From NCBI RefSeq assembly GCF_024749165.1, contig NZ_CP087190.1:952001-1016000 (forward strand): DNA of 64,000 nucleotides, given 5' to 3'. A program made the translations under genes and the position numbers. Below, piece by piece: positions 8,237 through 16,213 of this stretch. The DNA is from Pseudomonas sp. B21-023 (GTDB taxonomy: Bacteria; Pseudomonadota; Gammaproteobacteria; Pseudomonadales; Pseudomonadaceae). Numbering within the stretch: the stretch's first letter is position 1; each line of letters starts with the position of its first letter. The notes beneath the pieces were generated by a model. It ran no database searches, had not been told where the DNA came from, and saw only the letters and a list, made by a program, of their open reading frames with translations.

Positions 8237-10546
8237 CTAGAACGCCACGGAAGTCTGCACGTACAGCGTGCGCGGTTCACCCACGTACTTGCCCTTGTTG
8301 TTGTCGTCGAACGAACGGGTGTAGTACTCGCGGTTGAACAGGTTCTTCACCCCCACCGCCACCTTCAGGTTCGAAAGCGCAGGGCCGAAGTCATAGCCGG
8401 CGCGGGTGCTGACCAGCATGTAGCCGGGGATCCGCCCGGTGCTGCCGTCGGCACTCTCGCTGGCGGTGTTGGCGTTGTCGGCGTACTGGCTGCTCTGGAA
8501 GCTGCTGTCCAGGTTCAACTGCCACGGGCCTTCGGTATAGCCGATGCCCAGCGTGCCCTTGTGGCGCGACGAGAACGGCACCTGGTTGCCCTTGTTCGGG
8601 CCGTCTTCACGGATGGTGGCGTCGACGAAGGCGTAGCCGGCATGCACATCGAAACCGGCCAGGGCCGGGCTCAGGCCGTCGAGGGCGTAGCGCACGCTGG
8701 TCTCGATGCCCTGGTGGCGGGTTTCGCCACGGGCGATCACCGAGTCGTTGGTCTGGTTGCTTTCGTACTGGTTGTCGAAATTGATCAGGAACGCGCCGAT
8801 CTCTGCCTGCAGGTCGCCATTGTCGTAGCGGGTGCCGACTTCCCAGGTGCGCGCCTTCTCCGGTTTCACCTCGCCACTGCTGACCCGGTTGGGCATCTGG
8901 CTGTACTGCACGCTGCCGAACGAACCTTCTGTGTTGGCGTACAGGTTCCAGTCGTCGGTGAGGTGGTACATCACGTTCAGTGCGGGCAAGGCGGTGTTGT
9001 AGCTGCCCTGGTACTGCTGGCCGTTGAGCTTGTTGCTCTGCCGCGAGTCGATCATCTCGTAGCGGATGCCCGGGGTGATGGTCCAGCGGCCGATGTCGAT
9101 GCGGTCGTCCAGGTAGATCGCGTGGGCTTCGGTACTGCCGCGGGTGTCGCGGTCATTGCGGCTGGCCGTGGTCGGCAGGGCGCCGTTGACCGGCTCGCGG
9201 TAACGCAGTTCATGGCCGGCTTCGTTGACGTAGCGGTAGCCGACGCCCAGCTCGTGCCAGCTGTCGCCCAGGGCCAGGCCCTGCGAGAAACGCGTTTCGA
9301 TACCGCGCACCCAGTACTCGCGCGGCGACAGCGAGACGAAGCTGCCCTGGTCCAGGTAGCCGCTGCGCAGGGTCTTGGTGAAGAAGCTGTTGACGCTGAA
9401 CTGACGGTCGTCCTGCTTGTAGTCGTAACCGAAGTTGAACAGGGTGCGACGGCCCCAGAACTTGTCCTTCAGGCGCGTCGACTGGTACGGATCGGCGTCG
9501 AAGTCCGCCGTGCTGAGGCCGCCGGGCATCTCGGCCTCGCCCTCGTAGTACTGGGCCATGGCGTGCAGGCTGTTGGCGTCGTCCAGTTGCAGCTTGCCCT
9601 TGAGCATCAGGTCGTCGATCTGCGTGTCACTGTGCTCGCGCCAGTCACTGCCACGGGTGCCGGAGTAGAGCAGGGCGCCGCCCAGGCCGTTGGCGTTGGT
9701 GCCGCCGATCAGCAGGTTGGCGCTGTTCTTCAGGCCATCCTGGCTGGACGACGGGCTGAGCTGGTTCTGCATCGCCGCCTTGAAGGTGGCCTCTTCGGGA
9801 ATGGCGCGGGTGACGAAGTTGACGATGCCGCCGACGTTCTGCGGCCCGTAGCGTACCGCGCCGCCGCCGCGCACCACGTCCACGGCGTCCATGTTGCCCA
9901 GGCTGATCGGCGCCAGCGACAGCTGCGGCTGGCCGTAGGGGGCGAAGGGCACCGGGATGCCGTCCATCAGCACGGTGGAGCGCGAGGCCAGGCGCGGATT
10001 GAGGCCGCGGATGCCGAAGTTCAGCGCCAGGTCGTGGCTGCCGGTGCCGTTGTTTTCCGGGGCGTTGACGCCGGGGATGCGGTTGAGCACTTCGCGGGCA
10101 CTGCTGGCGCCGCTGCGTTCGAATTCATCGCGACGCACCACGTCGCGGGCACCAGGGTGCTCGAAGACGTTGTCCTGGCGGGCCTCGGCCAGCCAATCGC
10201 CGACCACGGTCGAGGCGCCCAGCTCCACGGCCGCGCTGCCGGTGCTGGCTGGCTGCGGTTGCAGGCTGTAGGCGTTGTCGGTCTCCTGGCGAGCCTGCAG
10301 GCCACTGCCACGCAGCAGGGCGTCGAGGCCCTGGCCGACCTCGTACTGGCCATCCAGGCCGGGGCTGTTCAGACCTTGGGTGAGGCCGGGGTTGAACGAG
10401 ATCAGCGCGCCGCTTTCGCGACCGAACTGGTTCAGGGCCTGTTCCAGTGTGCCGGGCGCGATGTGGTAGTCGCGGGGCTCGCCGGCCAGGGCGAACGGGG
10501 CGGCGAGGATCAGGGCGTAGGCGAGGGGACTGAGGCGCAGGGGCAT
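8237..10546 (-). CDS. fecA: TonB-dependent ferric dicitrate receptor, FecA type
   Basis: An outer-membrane receptor of 769 residues. The order is signal peptide (1-22, ending ALAGE), an STN/secretin-like signalling domain (about 25-100, YHIAPGTLEQALNQFGRESG), a plug (about 125-235, with REVLNRIPGVN and GGIVNFVTRA), then a 22-strand barrel ending TLYVQTSVAF. The final region (NLFNREYYTRSFDDNNKGKYVGEPRTLY) is characteristic of FecA. The STN domain implies signalling to FecR/FecI, and fecR and fecI lie directly upstream. A TTG reading seven codons earlier was rejected in favour of the ATG at 10546, which has AGGA about 10 nt upstream. The citrate assignment rests on family resemblance. Confidence 0.9.
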   Translation of the reverse strand: MPLRLSPLAYALILAAPFALAGEPRDYHIAPGTLEQALNQFGRESGALISFNPGLTQGLNSPGLDGQYEVGQGLDALLRGSGLQARQETDNAYSLQPQPASTGSAAVELGASTVVGDWLAEARQDNVFEHPGARDVVRRDEFERSGASSAREVLNRIPGVNAPENNGTGSHDLALNFGIRGLNPRLASRSTVLMDGIPVPFAPYGQPQLSLAPISLGNMDAVDVVRGGGAVRYGPQNVGGIVNFVTRAIPEEATFKAAMQNQLSPSSSQDGLKNSANLLIGGTNANGLGGALLYSGTRGSDWREHSDTQIDDLMLKGKLQLDDANSLHAMAQYYEGEAEMPGGLSTADFDADPYQSTRLKDKFWGRRTLFNFGYDYKQDDRQFSVNSFFTKTLRSGYLDQGSFVSLSPREYWVRGIETRFSQGLALGDSWHELGVGYRYVNEAGHELRYREPVNGALPTTASRNDRDTRGSTEAHAIYLDDRIDIGRWTITPGIRYEMIDSRQSNKLNGQQYQGSYNTALPALNVMYHLTDDWNLYANTEGSFGSVQYSQMPNRVSSGEVKPEKARTWEVGTRYDNGDLQAEIGAFLINFDNQYESNQTNDSVIARGETRHQGIETSVRYALDGLSPALAGFDVHAGYAFVDATIREDGPNKGNQVPFSSRHKGTLGIGYTEGPWQLNLDSSFQSSQYADNANTASESADGSTGRIPGYMLVSTRAGYDFGPALSNLKVAVGVKNLFNREYYTRSFDDNNKGKYVGEPRTLYVQTSVAF

Positions 10547-10647
10547 GTGACGGAGGTCCTGTGACAAGGGGTTCTGCCTTCTCTGTCACGCGAGGTTCGG
10601 GAAATGGCTCAACGGATATGAAATAAATGTGCGCTGGAGCCGCTCTT

Positions 10648-10672
10648 CGTGGGAGCGGGCTTGCCCCGCGAT
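10648..10672. repeat. Single REP element
   Basis: One REP unit (GTGGGAGCGGGCTTGCCCCGCGAT) lies in the 152-bp gap between fecR and fecA. It may attenuate or separate the receptor message from fecIR. Confidence 0.6.
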
Positions 10673-10698
10673 GGCCATGTGTTGCCCTCGCTTGCCTC

Positions 10699-11625
10699 TC
10701 AGCCGGTTTTCGCAGCCTCCAGCGACACCCAGTACCGGGTGAACCGCCGCACCTTCACCGGGAGTGTCACCTCCAGCATTTCCAGAATCCGTTCACTGTC
10801 GGCCAGTGGATACGACCCGGAAATCCGCAGGTCGGCGACGCTTTCGCTGCAACCCAGCTGGCCGAGCCGATAACGCCCAAGCTCGGCGAGAAAGTCGCCC
10901 AGGCGCATCTGCGACACCACCAGCATGCCGTCTACCCAGGCCGCGCGGTTGGGGTCGAGCGGTGCGATCGCCTGCCAGCCGCCCACGGCAAACCGCGCCT
11001 GGTGGCCGGCCAGCAACGGTGTGCCGGCTACGCTGGCGCTGCCGCTGAACACCGAGACCAGGCTGAAACCATCGAACTGGCGCACATCGAAGCGCCCGCT
11101 TTCCAGACGCAGCTCGCCCTGGGCCGTGGCCAGGCGCAGTGGACGGGGATCGTTTTGCACCTCGAGCAACAACTCGCCCTCCTGCAATCGCACCCGGCGC
11201 TGCTGGCCGTCGAAACGCACATCGGCGGCGCTGCGGGTGTTCAGGTGCAACTGGCTGCCGTCGTCGAGGGTCAGGCGGCGGCGCTGGCCGACCGGGCTGC
11301 GGTAGTCGGCCATCAGCCCGGGCAGCGGATTGTGCTGCTGCAGGCCCAGCCCGGCGGCACTGGCCACGCCGGCCAGCAGCAAGACCTTGAGGGCGCGGCG
11401 CCGGGCGGGTGAGGGTGGTGCCTGCAGGGTGGCGTGGACCACTGGCGCGGTCACGACGCGCAGGCGCTGGTTGACCTGCTGGATATGCGCCCAGGCGCGC
11501 TGATGCTCGCTGTCTGCCTGCAGCCAATGCTGCAGGGCCTGGTGCTGGTCGAAATCGGCACTCTGCGACTCGATCAGCCAGTGCACCGCCTGTTCGGCGA
11601 TCTGCGCCGAGAACGTGCCGTTCAC
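10699..11625 (-). CDS. fecR: FecR-type anti-sigma/sigma-regulator
   Basis: A 308-residue cell-surface-signalling protein. It has an N-terminal cytoplasmic DUF4880 region (about 10-55, QAVHWLIESQSADFDQHQALQHWLQAD), one membrane segment (about 78-98, ALKVLLLAGVASAAGLGL), then the periplasmic FecR domain (YRSPVGQRRRLTLDDGSQLHLNTRSA). The C-terminal domain (about 220-300) would meet the STN domain of the receptor. It overlaps fecI by 4 bp, implying translational coupling, and precedes fecA. Confidence 0.9.
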   Translation of the reverse strand: MNGTFSAQIAEQAVHWLIESQSADFDQHQALQHWLQADSEHQRAWAHIQQVNQRLRVVTAPVVHATLQAPPSPARRRALKVLLLAGVASAAGLGLQQHNPLPGLMADYRSPVGQRRRLTLDDGSQLHLNTRSAADVRFDGQQRRVRLQEGELLLEVQNDPRPLRLATAQGELRLESGRFDVRQFDGFSLVSVFSGSASVAGTPLLAGHQARFAVGGWQAIAPLDPNRAAWVDGMLVVSQMRLGDFLAELGRYRLGQLGCSESVADLRISGSYPLADSERILEMLEVTLPVKVRRFTRYWVSLEAAKTG

Positions 11626-12116
11626 AGGGCGAAGTAGCAGCGCAGGGCTGCCTTGTGCAGGTAGCGCTTGACCGTGGCCAGGGAGATGCCCAGCTCACGG
11701 GCGATCTCGCCCTGGCCCAGGCCATCGACCTGGGCCAGCAGGAAGGCGCGCTTGACCAGTGCCGGCAGGCCGTCCAGCAGGCGGTCGAGCTCCAGCAGGG
11801 TATCGAAGATAAGGGCTTTGTCTTCCTCGCTCGGTGCCACCTGTTCGGGCACCTGGGCCAGGGCCTCAAGGTAGGCGCGCTCCAGTTCCTGGCGGCGGAA
11901 ATGGTTGCACAGCACACGCTTGGCCACGGTGGTGAGGAACGCACGAGGCTCGATCAGTTGCGGCGCTTCGCGGGCCTGGAGCAAGCGTACGTAGGTGTCC
12001 TGTGCCAGGTCGGCGGCACTCTGCGGGCAGCCCAGGCGCCGTCGCAGCCAACCGGTCAGCCAACTGTGGTGGGCGAGGTAGAGGCCTTCGACGGTGGAAG
12101 AGAGGGCGCTGGGCAC
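11622..12116 (-). CDS. fecI: ECF sigma factor, FecI family
   Basis: A 164-residue extracytoplasmic-function sigma factor. Region 2 (about 10-75) has DLAQDTYVRLLQAREAP and ends in LCNHFRR. Region 4 (about 105-160) carries a helix-turn-helix in GEIARELGISLATVKRYLHKA. It is expected to direct RNA polymerase to the fecA promoter once FecA and FecR signal. It is first in the leftward fecI-fecR-fecA series, and a Fur-like box lies about 40 bp upstream. Confidence 0.92.
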   Translation of the reverse strand: MPSALSSTVEGLYLAHHSWLTGWLRRRLGCPQSAADLAQDTYVRLLQAREAPQLIEPRAFLTTVAKRVLCNHFRRQELERAYLEALAQVPEQVAPSEEDKALIFDTLLELDRLLDGLPALVKRAFLLAQVDGLGQGEIARELGISLATVKRYLHKAALRCYFAL

Positions 12117-12153
12117 CGATGCGACTCCGGCGCCGGATAGCGCAACTGGAAGT

Positions 12154-12172
12154 AAGAATTGTTCGCATTGTA
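12154..12172 (-). promoter_or_regulatory. Putative Fur box upstream of fecI
   Basis: Read leftward, TACAATGCGAACAATTCTT matches 11 of 19 positions of the Fur consensus GATAATGATAATCATTATC. It lies 38-56 bp before the fecI start, where iron repression would be expected. Confidence 0.45.
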
Positions 12173-12246
12173 TTCATGCCGCTGGTGTTCGGCAATCGCT
12201 GCCGACGCAAGGCATGCGACCGCTCGCACCGCCATGTTTTGCTTAT

Positions 12247-12265
12247 GAGAATTGAAATCATTAGT
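12247..12265 (+). promoter_or_regulatory. Putative Fur box upstream of the DUF3649-PepSY operon
   Basis: GAGAATTGAAATCATTAGT matches 13 of 19 positions of the Fur consensus. It ends 29 bp before the first gene of the rightward iron cluster. With the box at 12154 it would place both divergent iron operons under Fur. Confidence 0.6.
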
Positions 12266-12294
12266 ATTGCAGCCCCAATTCCCGGACCCTCGCC

Positions 12295-12600
12295 ATGAAG
12301 AGTAAAGCCGCCGGCCTTCCCCTGAGCTACCGCCTGGCCGTGACCTCACGCAGCCTGGCCGCGCTGCTGGGTGGCTACCTGCTGGCGTCGATGGCCAGTG
12401 TCTGCATCACCCTGCTTGCGCCGATGACCCAGGCCGACGCGACGATGACCGGGATGATGCTGTCATTCGTCTTCTACCTGATCGCCTTCATCTGGTGCTT
12501 CGCCTGCCGCAGCGCCTGGCGCGCCTGGCTGGGCATGCTGCTGCCAAGCCTGGTGCTGGGGCTGATCAACGCACTGGCCTACTGGATGAACCTGCCATGA
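12295..12600 (+). CDS. DUF3649 membrane protein (iron-cluster protein)
   Basis: A 101-residue inner-membrane protein with three hydrophobic segments (about 20-42, 50-70, 76-97). Proteins of this size and pattern (DUF3649) are encoded next to PepSY proteins and TonB receptors in Pseudomonas iron loci. It comes first in the rightward operon behind a Fur-like box. Its stop overlaps the next start (ATGA). The function is unproven; it may be a small partner of the PepSY protein in releasing iron from siderophores. Confidence 0.78.
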   Translation: MKSKAAGLPLSYRLAVTSRSLAALLGGYLLASMASVCITLLAPMTQADATMTGMMLSFVFYLIAFIWCFACRSAWRAWLGMLLPSLVLGLINALAYWMNLP

Positions 12601-14159
12601 AAGAAGGCTTCCGCCAGGCCATGGCCTGGCTGCACACCTGGACCGGCCTGATCTTCGGTTGGCTGCTGTTCGCCATCTTCCTCACCGGGACGCTGTCGTA
12701 CTTCAAGGACGAGATCAGCCACTGGACCCAGCCCGAGGTGCAGAGCCATCCGCTCGACCCGGTAACCAGTCTCGGCCTGGCCCAGCGTTACCTCGAAAGC
12801 AATGCCGGCCATGCCAGCACCTGGTTCATCCGTTTGCCCAGCGAGCGCGAGGCGGCGCTGAGCGTCAGCTGGCGCGACCCGAACGGTGGTGGGCGTCGTG
12901 GCTTCACCGACAAGGAGCTCGATGCGCGCACCGGCGAGGCGGTCGAGGCCCGCGACAGCCGTGGTGGCGAGTTCTTCTACCGCTTCCACTTCCAACTGCA
13001 GATGCCGCACCCCTGGGGGCGCTGGCTGTCGACCTTCTGCGCCTTCATCATGTTGCTGGGGTTGGTCACCGGGATCATCACCCACAAGAAGATCTTCAAG
13101 GAGTTCTTCACCTTCCGCCCGGGCAAGGGCCAGCGGTCCTGGCTCGACGGCCACAACGCCATCGGTGTGCTGGTGCTGCCGTTCCACCTGATGATCAGCT
13201 ACAGCAGCCTGGTGATCTTCATGTACATGGTCATGCCGGCCAGCATCCTGGCCAGCTACGGCGACAGCAGCGGCTACTTCAACGATGTGTTCGGCCGCGA
13301 CGAGGTGCCCGAGGCGGTTGCCCAGGCCGCGCCGCTGGCGCCGTTGACCGATCTGTATGCCAAGGTCCAGGAACAGGCGCCGGGGGCGCGCATGGGCTAC
13401 ATCCAGGTGCACAACCCCGGTGACCGCAACGCCCGGGTCACCTTTACCCGCGCCTCGGCCGACAGTGTCGCCTACCAGCGCAGCGCCATCTGGACCTTCG
13501 ATGGCGTCAGTGGCGAGCTGCTGCGCCGCGGCGCGCCGGAAAGCGCGGCGATGACCACCTCGTTCACCTTCGTCGGCCTGCACATGGGCAACTTCGCCGG
13601 GCCTTGGCTGCGCTGGCTGTACTTCGCCTTCGGCGTGGCCGGCACCGCGGTGATCGGCACCGGGCTGGTGATGTGGCTGGGCAAGCGCCAGCTCAAGCAT
13701 GCCAAGAGCGCACGCATGCCCGGCGAGCTGCGCCTGGTCGAAGTGCTGAACATCGCCAGCATGAGCGGCCTGTTGCTGGGCGTGGCGGCGTTCTTCTGGG
13801 CCAATCGCCTGCTGCCGGCAACGCTGGAAGGGCGGGCCGACTGGGAAATCAACGGTTTCTTCCTGGCCTGGGGCGCGTCATTGCTCCACGCCATGCTGAG
13901 GAGCGGGCGCCGCGCCTGGGGCGAGCAACTGACGCTGGGCGCGCTTGCGTTCGCCTTGCTGCCGTTGCTCAACGCGCTGACCTCCGACAAGGGGCTGGAT
14001 CACTCCATCGCCGCCGGTGACTGGGCCATGGCCGGTTTCGACCTGACGGCCCTGGCCACCGGCCTGTTCCTGGCCTGGGCCGCCGGCAAGATGCTGCGCG
14101 CGCCCAAGCCGGCCGCCAAGCGTGCGCCCCGCGCCGCCAAGACCGTGGAGGCGAGCTGA
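12597..14159 (+). CDS. PepSY-associated TM protein, putative siderophore-iron reductase
   Basis: A 520-residue inner-membrane protein with four or more membrane helices: HTWTGLIFGWLLFAIFLTG near the N-terminus, a second pair around 145-210, one around 340-365, and further C-terminal helices. Conserved His residues near membrane edges (WLHTWTG, RFHFQLQMPH, GHNAIG, LPFHLMI, GLHMGNF) fit heme or metal binding. This family includes FpvG and FoxB, which reduce ferric siderophores in the periplasm or inner membrane in P. aeruginosa. It overlaps both neighbours by a few bases. The in-frame reading that starts further upstream is inside the DUF3649 gene and was rejected. Confidence 0.85.
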   Translation: MKEGFRQAMAWLHTWTGLIFGWLLFAIFLTGTLSYFKDEISHWTQPEVQSHPLDPVTSLGLAQRYLESNAGHASTWFIRLPSEREAALSVSWRDPNGGGRRGFTDKELDARTGEAVEARDSRGGEFFYRFHFQLQMPHPWGRWLSTFCAFIMLLGLVTGIITHKKIFKEFFTFRPGKGQRSWLDGHNAIGVLVLPFHLMISYSSLVIFMYMVMPASILASYGDSSGYFNDVFGRDEVPEAVAQAAPLAPLTDLYAKVQEQAPGARMGYIQVHNPGDRNARVTFTRASADSVAYQRSAIWTFDGVSGELLRRGAPESAAMTTSFTFVGLHMGNFAGPWLRWLYFAFGVAGTAVIGTGLVMWLGKRQLKHAKSARMPGELRLVEVLNIASMSGLLLGVAAFFWANRLLPATLEGRADWEINGFFLAWGASLLHAMLRSGRRAWGEQLTLGALAFALLPLLNALTSDKGLDHSIAAGDWAMAGFDLTALATGLFLAWAAGKMLRAPKPAAKRAPRAAKTVEAS

Positions 14160-14485
14160 TGCTGGCAGTTGCGCTGATGGGCTTCGCCGGTTTTGCCGGC
14201 CTGTGCCTGGCCATGGACAAGCACTTCAACGAGCTGCTCGGGCGCAAGCCCACGGCCAGCCAGCAGCGTGCCATGCGCGTCGGGGGCTGGGCATTGCTGC
14301 TGTTGTCGTTGGCCCTCGCCGTGCAACTGCGCGGTTGGGCCTTGGGCCTGGTGGAGTGGATCGCCGTGCTGATGGCCGGCGTGACGCTGTGGGTATTCGG
14401 CTTGCCCTACGTGCCGCGCCTGCTGCTCGGCCTGGCCGCCGCCAGCCTGGTGCTCGGGCCACTGCTGGCCGTGCTGGCGGTCTAG
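14159..14485 (+). CDS. DUF3325 membrane protein
   Basis: A 108-residue protein with about four hydrophobic segments and little else. It starts on the last base of the PepSY stop codon (TGATG), so it is translationally coupled. DUF3325 proteins usually follow PepSY genes in iron-uptake operons. The exact role is unknown; a subunit of the reductase complex is the natural guess. Confidence 0.78.
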   Translation: MLAVALMGFAGFAGLCLAMDKHFNELLGRKPTASQQRAMRVGGWALLLLSLALAVQLRGWALGLVEWIAVLMAGVTLWVFGLPYVPRLLLGLAAASLVLGPLLAVLAV

Positions 14486-14489
14486 GCCC

Positions 14490-15041
14490 TTGAGCGACTC
14501 CGAGGCCGGCGGCGGGCGGGCACGCTTCCTCCAGGTGTTCCTCGCCCAGCGTGCGCGCATGGAGGCGCTGGTCAGCCGCCGCGTCGGCTGCCGCGCCACG
14601 GCGTCGGACCTGGTGCAGGACTTGTTCCTGCGCTTCTGGCGGCGCCCCGAGGTGAAGGTCGAGGCGCTCGACACCTACCTGCTGCGCAGCGCCAGCAACC
14701 TGGCCATTGACTACCTGCGCAGCGAGGGCAGCCGCGACCGCGCTGCCGAGGGTTTGCACGACCCCGACGAAGCCCACTGCGCCCAGGCGCCCGAGCAGGC
14801 CCTGGAGGTCGACCACGACCTGCAACGCATCGAGGCTGCCCTGCGGGCATTGCCCGAACGCACCCGGCAGATCTTCCTGCTCAGCCGCATCCATGGCTGC
14901 ACCTACGGCGAGATCGCCAAGGCCATGCAACTGTCCCAGAGCGCGGTGGAAAAGCATATGATGCGCGCCCTCGAAGCGTGCAAGGCGAGTGTTGCCGAAC
15001 CCGCGTCCCCATTGCGCCGGCCAGGGAGCGCCCGTCGATGA
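14490..15041 (+). CDS. ECF sigma factor, FecI-like (second iron system)
   Basis: A 183-residue sigma factor with region 2 (ATASDLVQDLFLRFWRRPEVK, ending AIDYLRSE) and region 4 (ALRALPERTRQIFLLSRIHG and helix-turn-helix TYGEIAKAMQLSQSAVEKHM). The start is probably TTG at 14490, giving MSDSEAGGG. There is no better ATG before region 2 begins, but the ribosome site is weak. It sits 4 bp after the DUF3325 gene and overlaps the next FecR-type gene by 4 bp, so sigma and anti-sigma are coupled. It should drive the receptor gene at 16214. Confidence 0.88.
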   Translation: MSDSEAGGGRARFLQVFLAQRARMEALVSRRVGCRATASDLVQDLFLRFWRRPEVKVEALDTYLLRSASNLAIDYLRSEGSRDRAAEGLHDPDEAHCAQAPEQALEVDHDLQRIEAALRALPERTRQIFLLSRIHGCTYGEIAKAMQLSQSAVEKHMMRALEACKASVAEPASPLRRPGSARR

Positions 15042-16009
15042 GTGTTGAACAGCCGATCACTGCCGCCCAGTCCCAGGCCGCCCTGCGTTGGCTGGGGCGC
15101 ATCCAGCAGCAGCCGGCGCAGGCCGAGGGCGCGGCGTTCAAGCGCTGGTTGCTGGAGAGCCCCGCCCACCGCCAGGCCTATGCCGAGGCCCAGGCGCTTT
15201 GGCGCCTGAGCGGGGCGCCGGCGGCGCGGCTGGCGGCCGAGGAACACCAAGGTCTGCAAGCGTACCTGGAGGCCATGCGCCGGCCCGAGCGCAAGCGACC
15301 GTGGCGCGGCCTGGCGGTGGCGGCGAGCCTGGTACTGGCGCTGGGATTCGCGGCAGGCTGGCAGCCACAGTTCTGGCTGCAGGACCTGCGTGCCGACTAC
15401 ACCAGCGGGGCGCAGGTGCGGCAGGTGACCCTGGCCGATCGTTCGCAACTGACCCTGGATGCCGGCACCGCCGTGGCGGTGGACTTCGCCCATGGGCAGC
15501 GGCGTGTGCGGTTGCTGCGCGGCGCCGCATTCTTCGAGGTGACCCATACCGGCGAACCGTTCCTGGTGGATGCGCAGGGCGGCGAAGTGCGGGTGCTGGG
15601 GACCCAGTTCGAGGTGCGCGGGCAGGGTGACGGCGCGCAGGTCACGGTGCGCAGCGGGCGGGTGGCGGTGACGGCGGCCGAAGGGCAACCGGCCCGCGAA
15701 CTGACAGCCAACCAGCAGCTGGCCTATGCCGGTGGTGTGGCCGCTGGGGTCGAGGCGGTGGACAGCGACAGCCGCCTGGCTTGGCGCCAGGGTTGGCTGA
15801 ACTACTACCAGGTGCCGTTGGCGCAGGTGATCGAGGACCTGGGGCGTTACTACCCGGGGCGGATCCTGCTGCTCGACGGTGAGCTGGCGCAGCGCAAGGT
15901 CAGTGGCAGTTTCCCGGTGGCGGAACCGCTGGCCGCGCTGGATTCGCTGGGCAAGGTGATGGGGTTCGAGCGGCAGACGCTGCTGGGCCGGTTGACCGTT
16001 TTGCGTTGA
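15038..16009 (+). CDS. FecR-type anti-sigma factor (second iron system)
   Basis: A 323-residue protein of the FecR family. It has a cytoplasmic N-terminus (about 10-60, AALRWLGRIQQQPAQAEGAAF), one membrane helix (about 88-108, GLAVAASLVLALGFAAGW), and a FecR domain (DYTSGAQVRQVTLADRSQLT through FEVRGQG). The C-terminal secretin/STN-contacting domain includes YYQVPLAQVIEDLGRYYPG. The ATG at 15038 overlaps the sigma-factor stop. A reading beginning 20 codons earlier lies inside the sigma gene and was rejected. Confidence 0.9.
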   Translation: MSVEQPITAAQSQAALRWLGRIQQQPAQAEGAAFKRWLLESPAHRQAYAEAQALWRLSGAPAARLAAEEHQGLQAYLEAMRRPERKRPWRGLAVAASLVLALGFAAGWQPQFWLQDLRADYTSGAQVRQVTLADRSQLTLDAGTAVAVDFAHGQRRVRLLRGAAFFEVTHTGEPFLVDAQGGEVRVLGTQFEVRGQGDGAQVTVRSGRVAVTAAEGQPARELTANQQLAYAGGVAAGVEAVDSDSRLAWRQGWLNYYQVPLAQVIEDLGRYYPGRILLLDGELAQRKVSGSFPVAEPLAALDSLGKVMGFERQTLLGRLTVLR

Positions 16010-16023
16010 CCTGAGCCGACGTC

Positions 16024-16095
16024 ATCGCGGGGCAAGCCCGCTCCCACGAGTCCGTTCCCATGAGCCATTGCGTGGGAGCGGGCTTGCCCCGCGAT
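16024..16095. repeat. REP pair
   Basis: Arms 16024-16048 and 16071-16095 are perfect inverted 25-bp copies with core GCGGGGCAAGCCCGCTCCCAC. The pair separates the anti-sigma gene from its receptor gene, in the same relative position as the single REP between fecR and fecA. Confidence 0.88.
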
Positions 16096-16163
16096 AGCGT
16101 CGGAACAGCAAAATATTTCCATCAGGTGATGAGGTACCCCACGCCGGCATCCGTGTAGTGAGT

Positions 16164-16193
16164 GGAAGTGCGATTCATTCGCATACGATCATC
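16164..16193 (+). promoter_or_regulatory. Putative receptor promoter and Fur-like dyad
   Basis: GGAAGT (16164-16169), 17 nt, then GATCAT resembles a FecI-type promoter, whose -35 is GGAAAT. The spacer contains the dyad TGCGATTCATTCGCA (16169-16183), which fits a 7-1-7 Fur site. Both are weak consensus matches in the expected place. Confidence 0.35.
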
Positions 16194-16213
16194 CCGCCCA
16201 CAGGTCCGCGTCC

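Noticed and set aside
8054..10564. 836-codon rightward open frame opposite fecA
   Set aside because: Composition is that of the reverse strand of a TonB receptor; fecA has signal peptide, plug and barrel evidence.
10546..10567. TTG start seven codons upstream for fecA
   Set aside because: It lacks a ribosome site; the ATG at 10546 has AGGA upstream and begins directly at a signal peptide.
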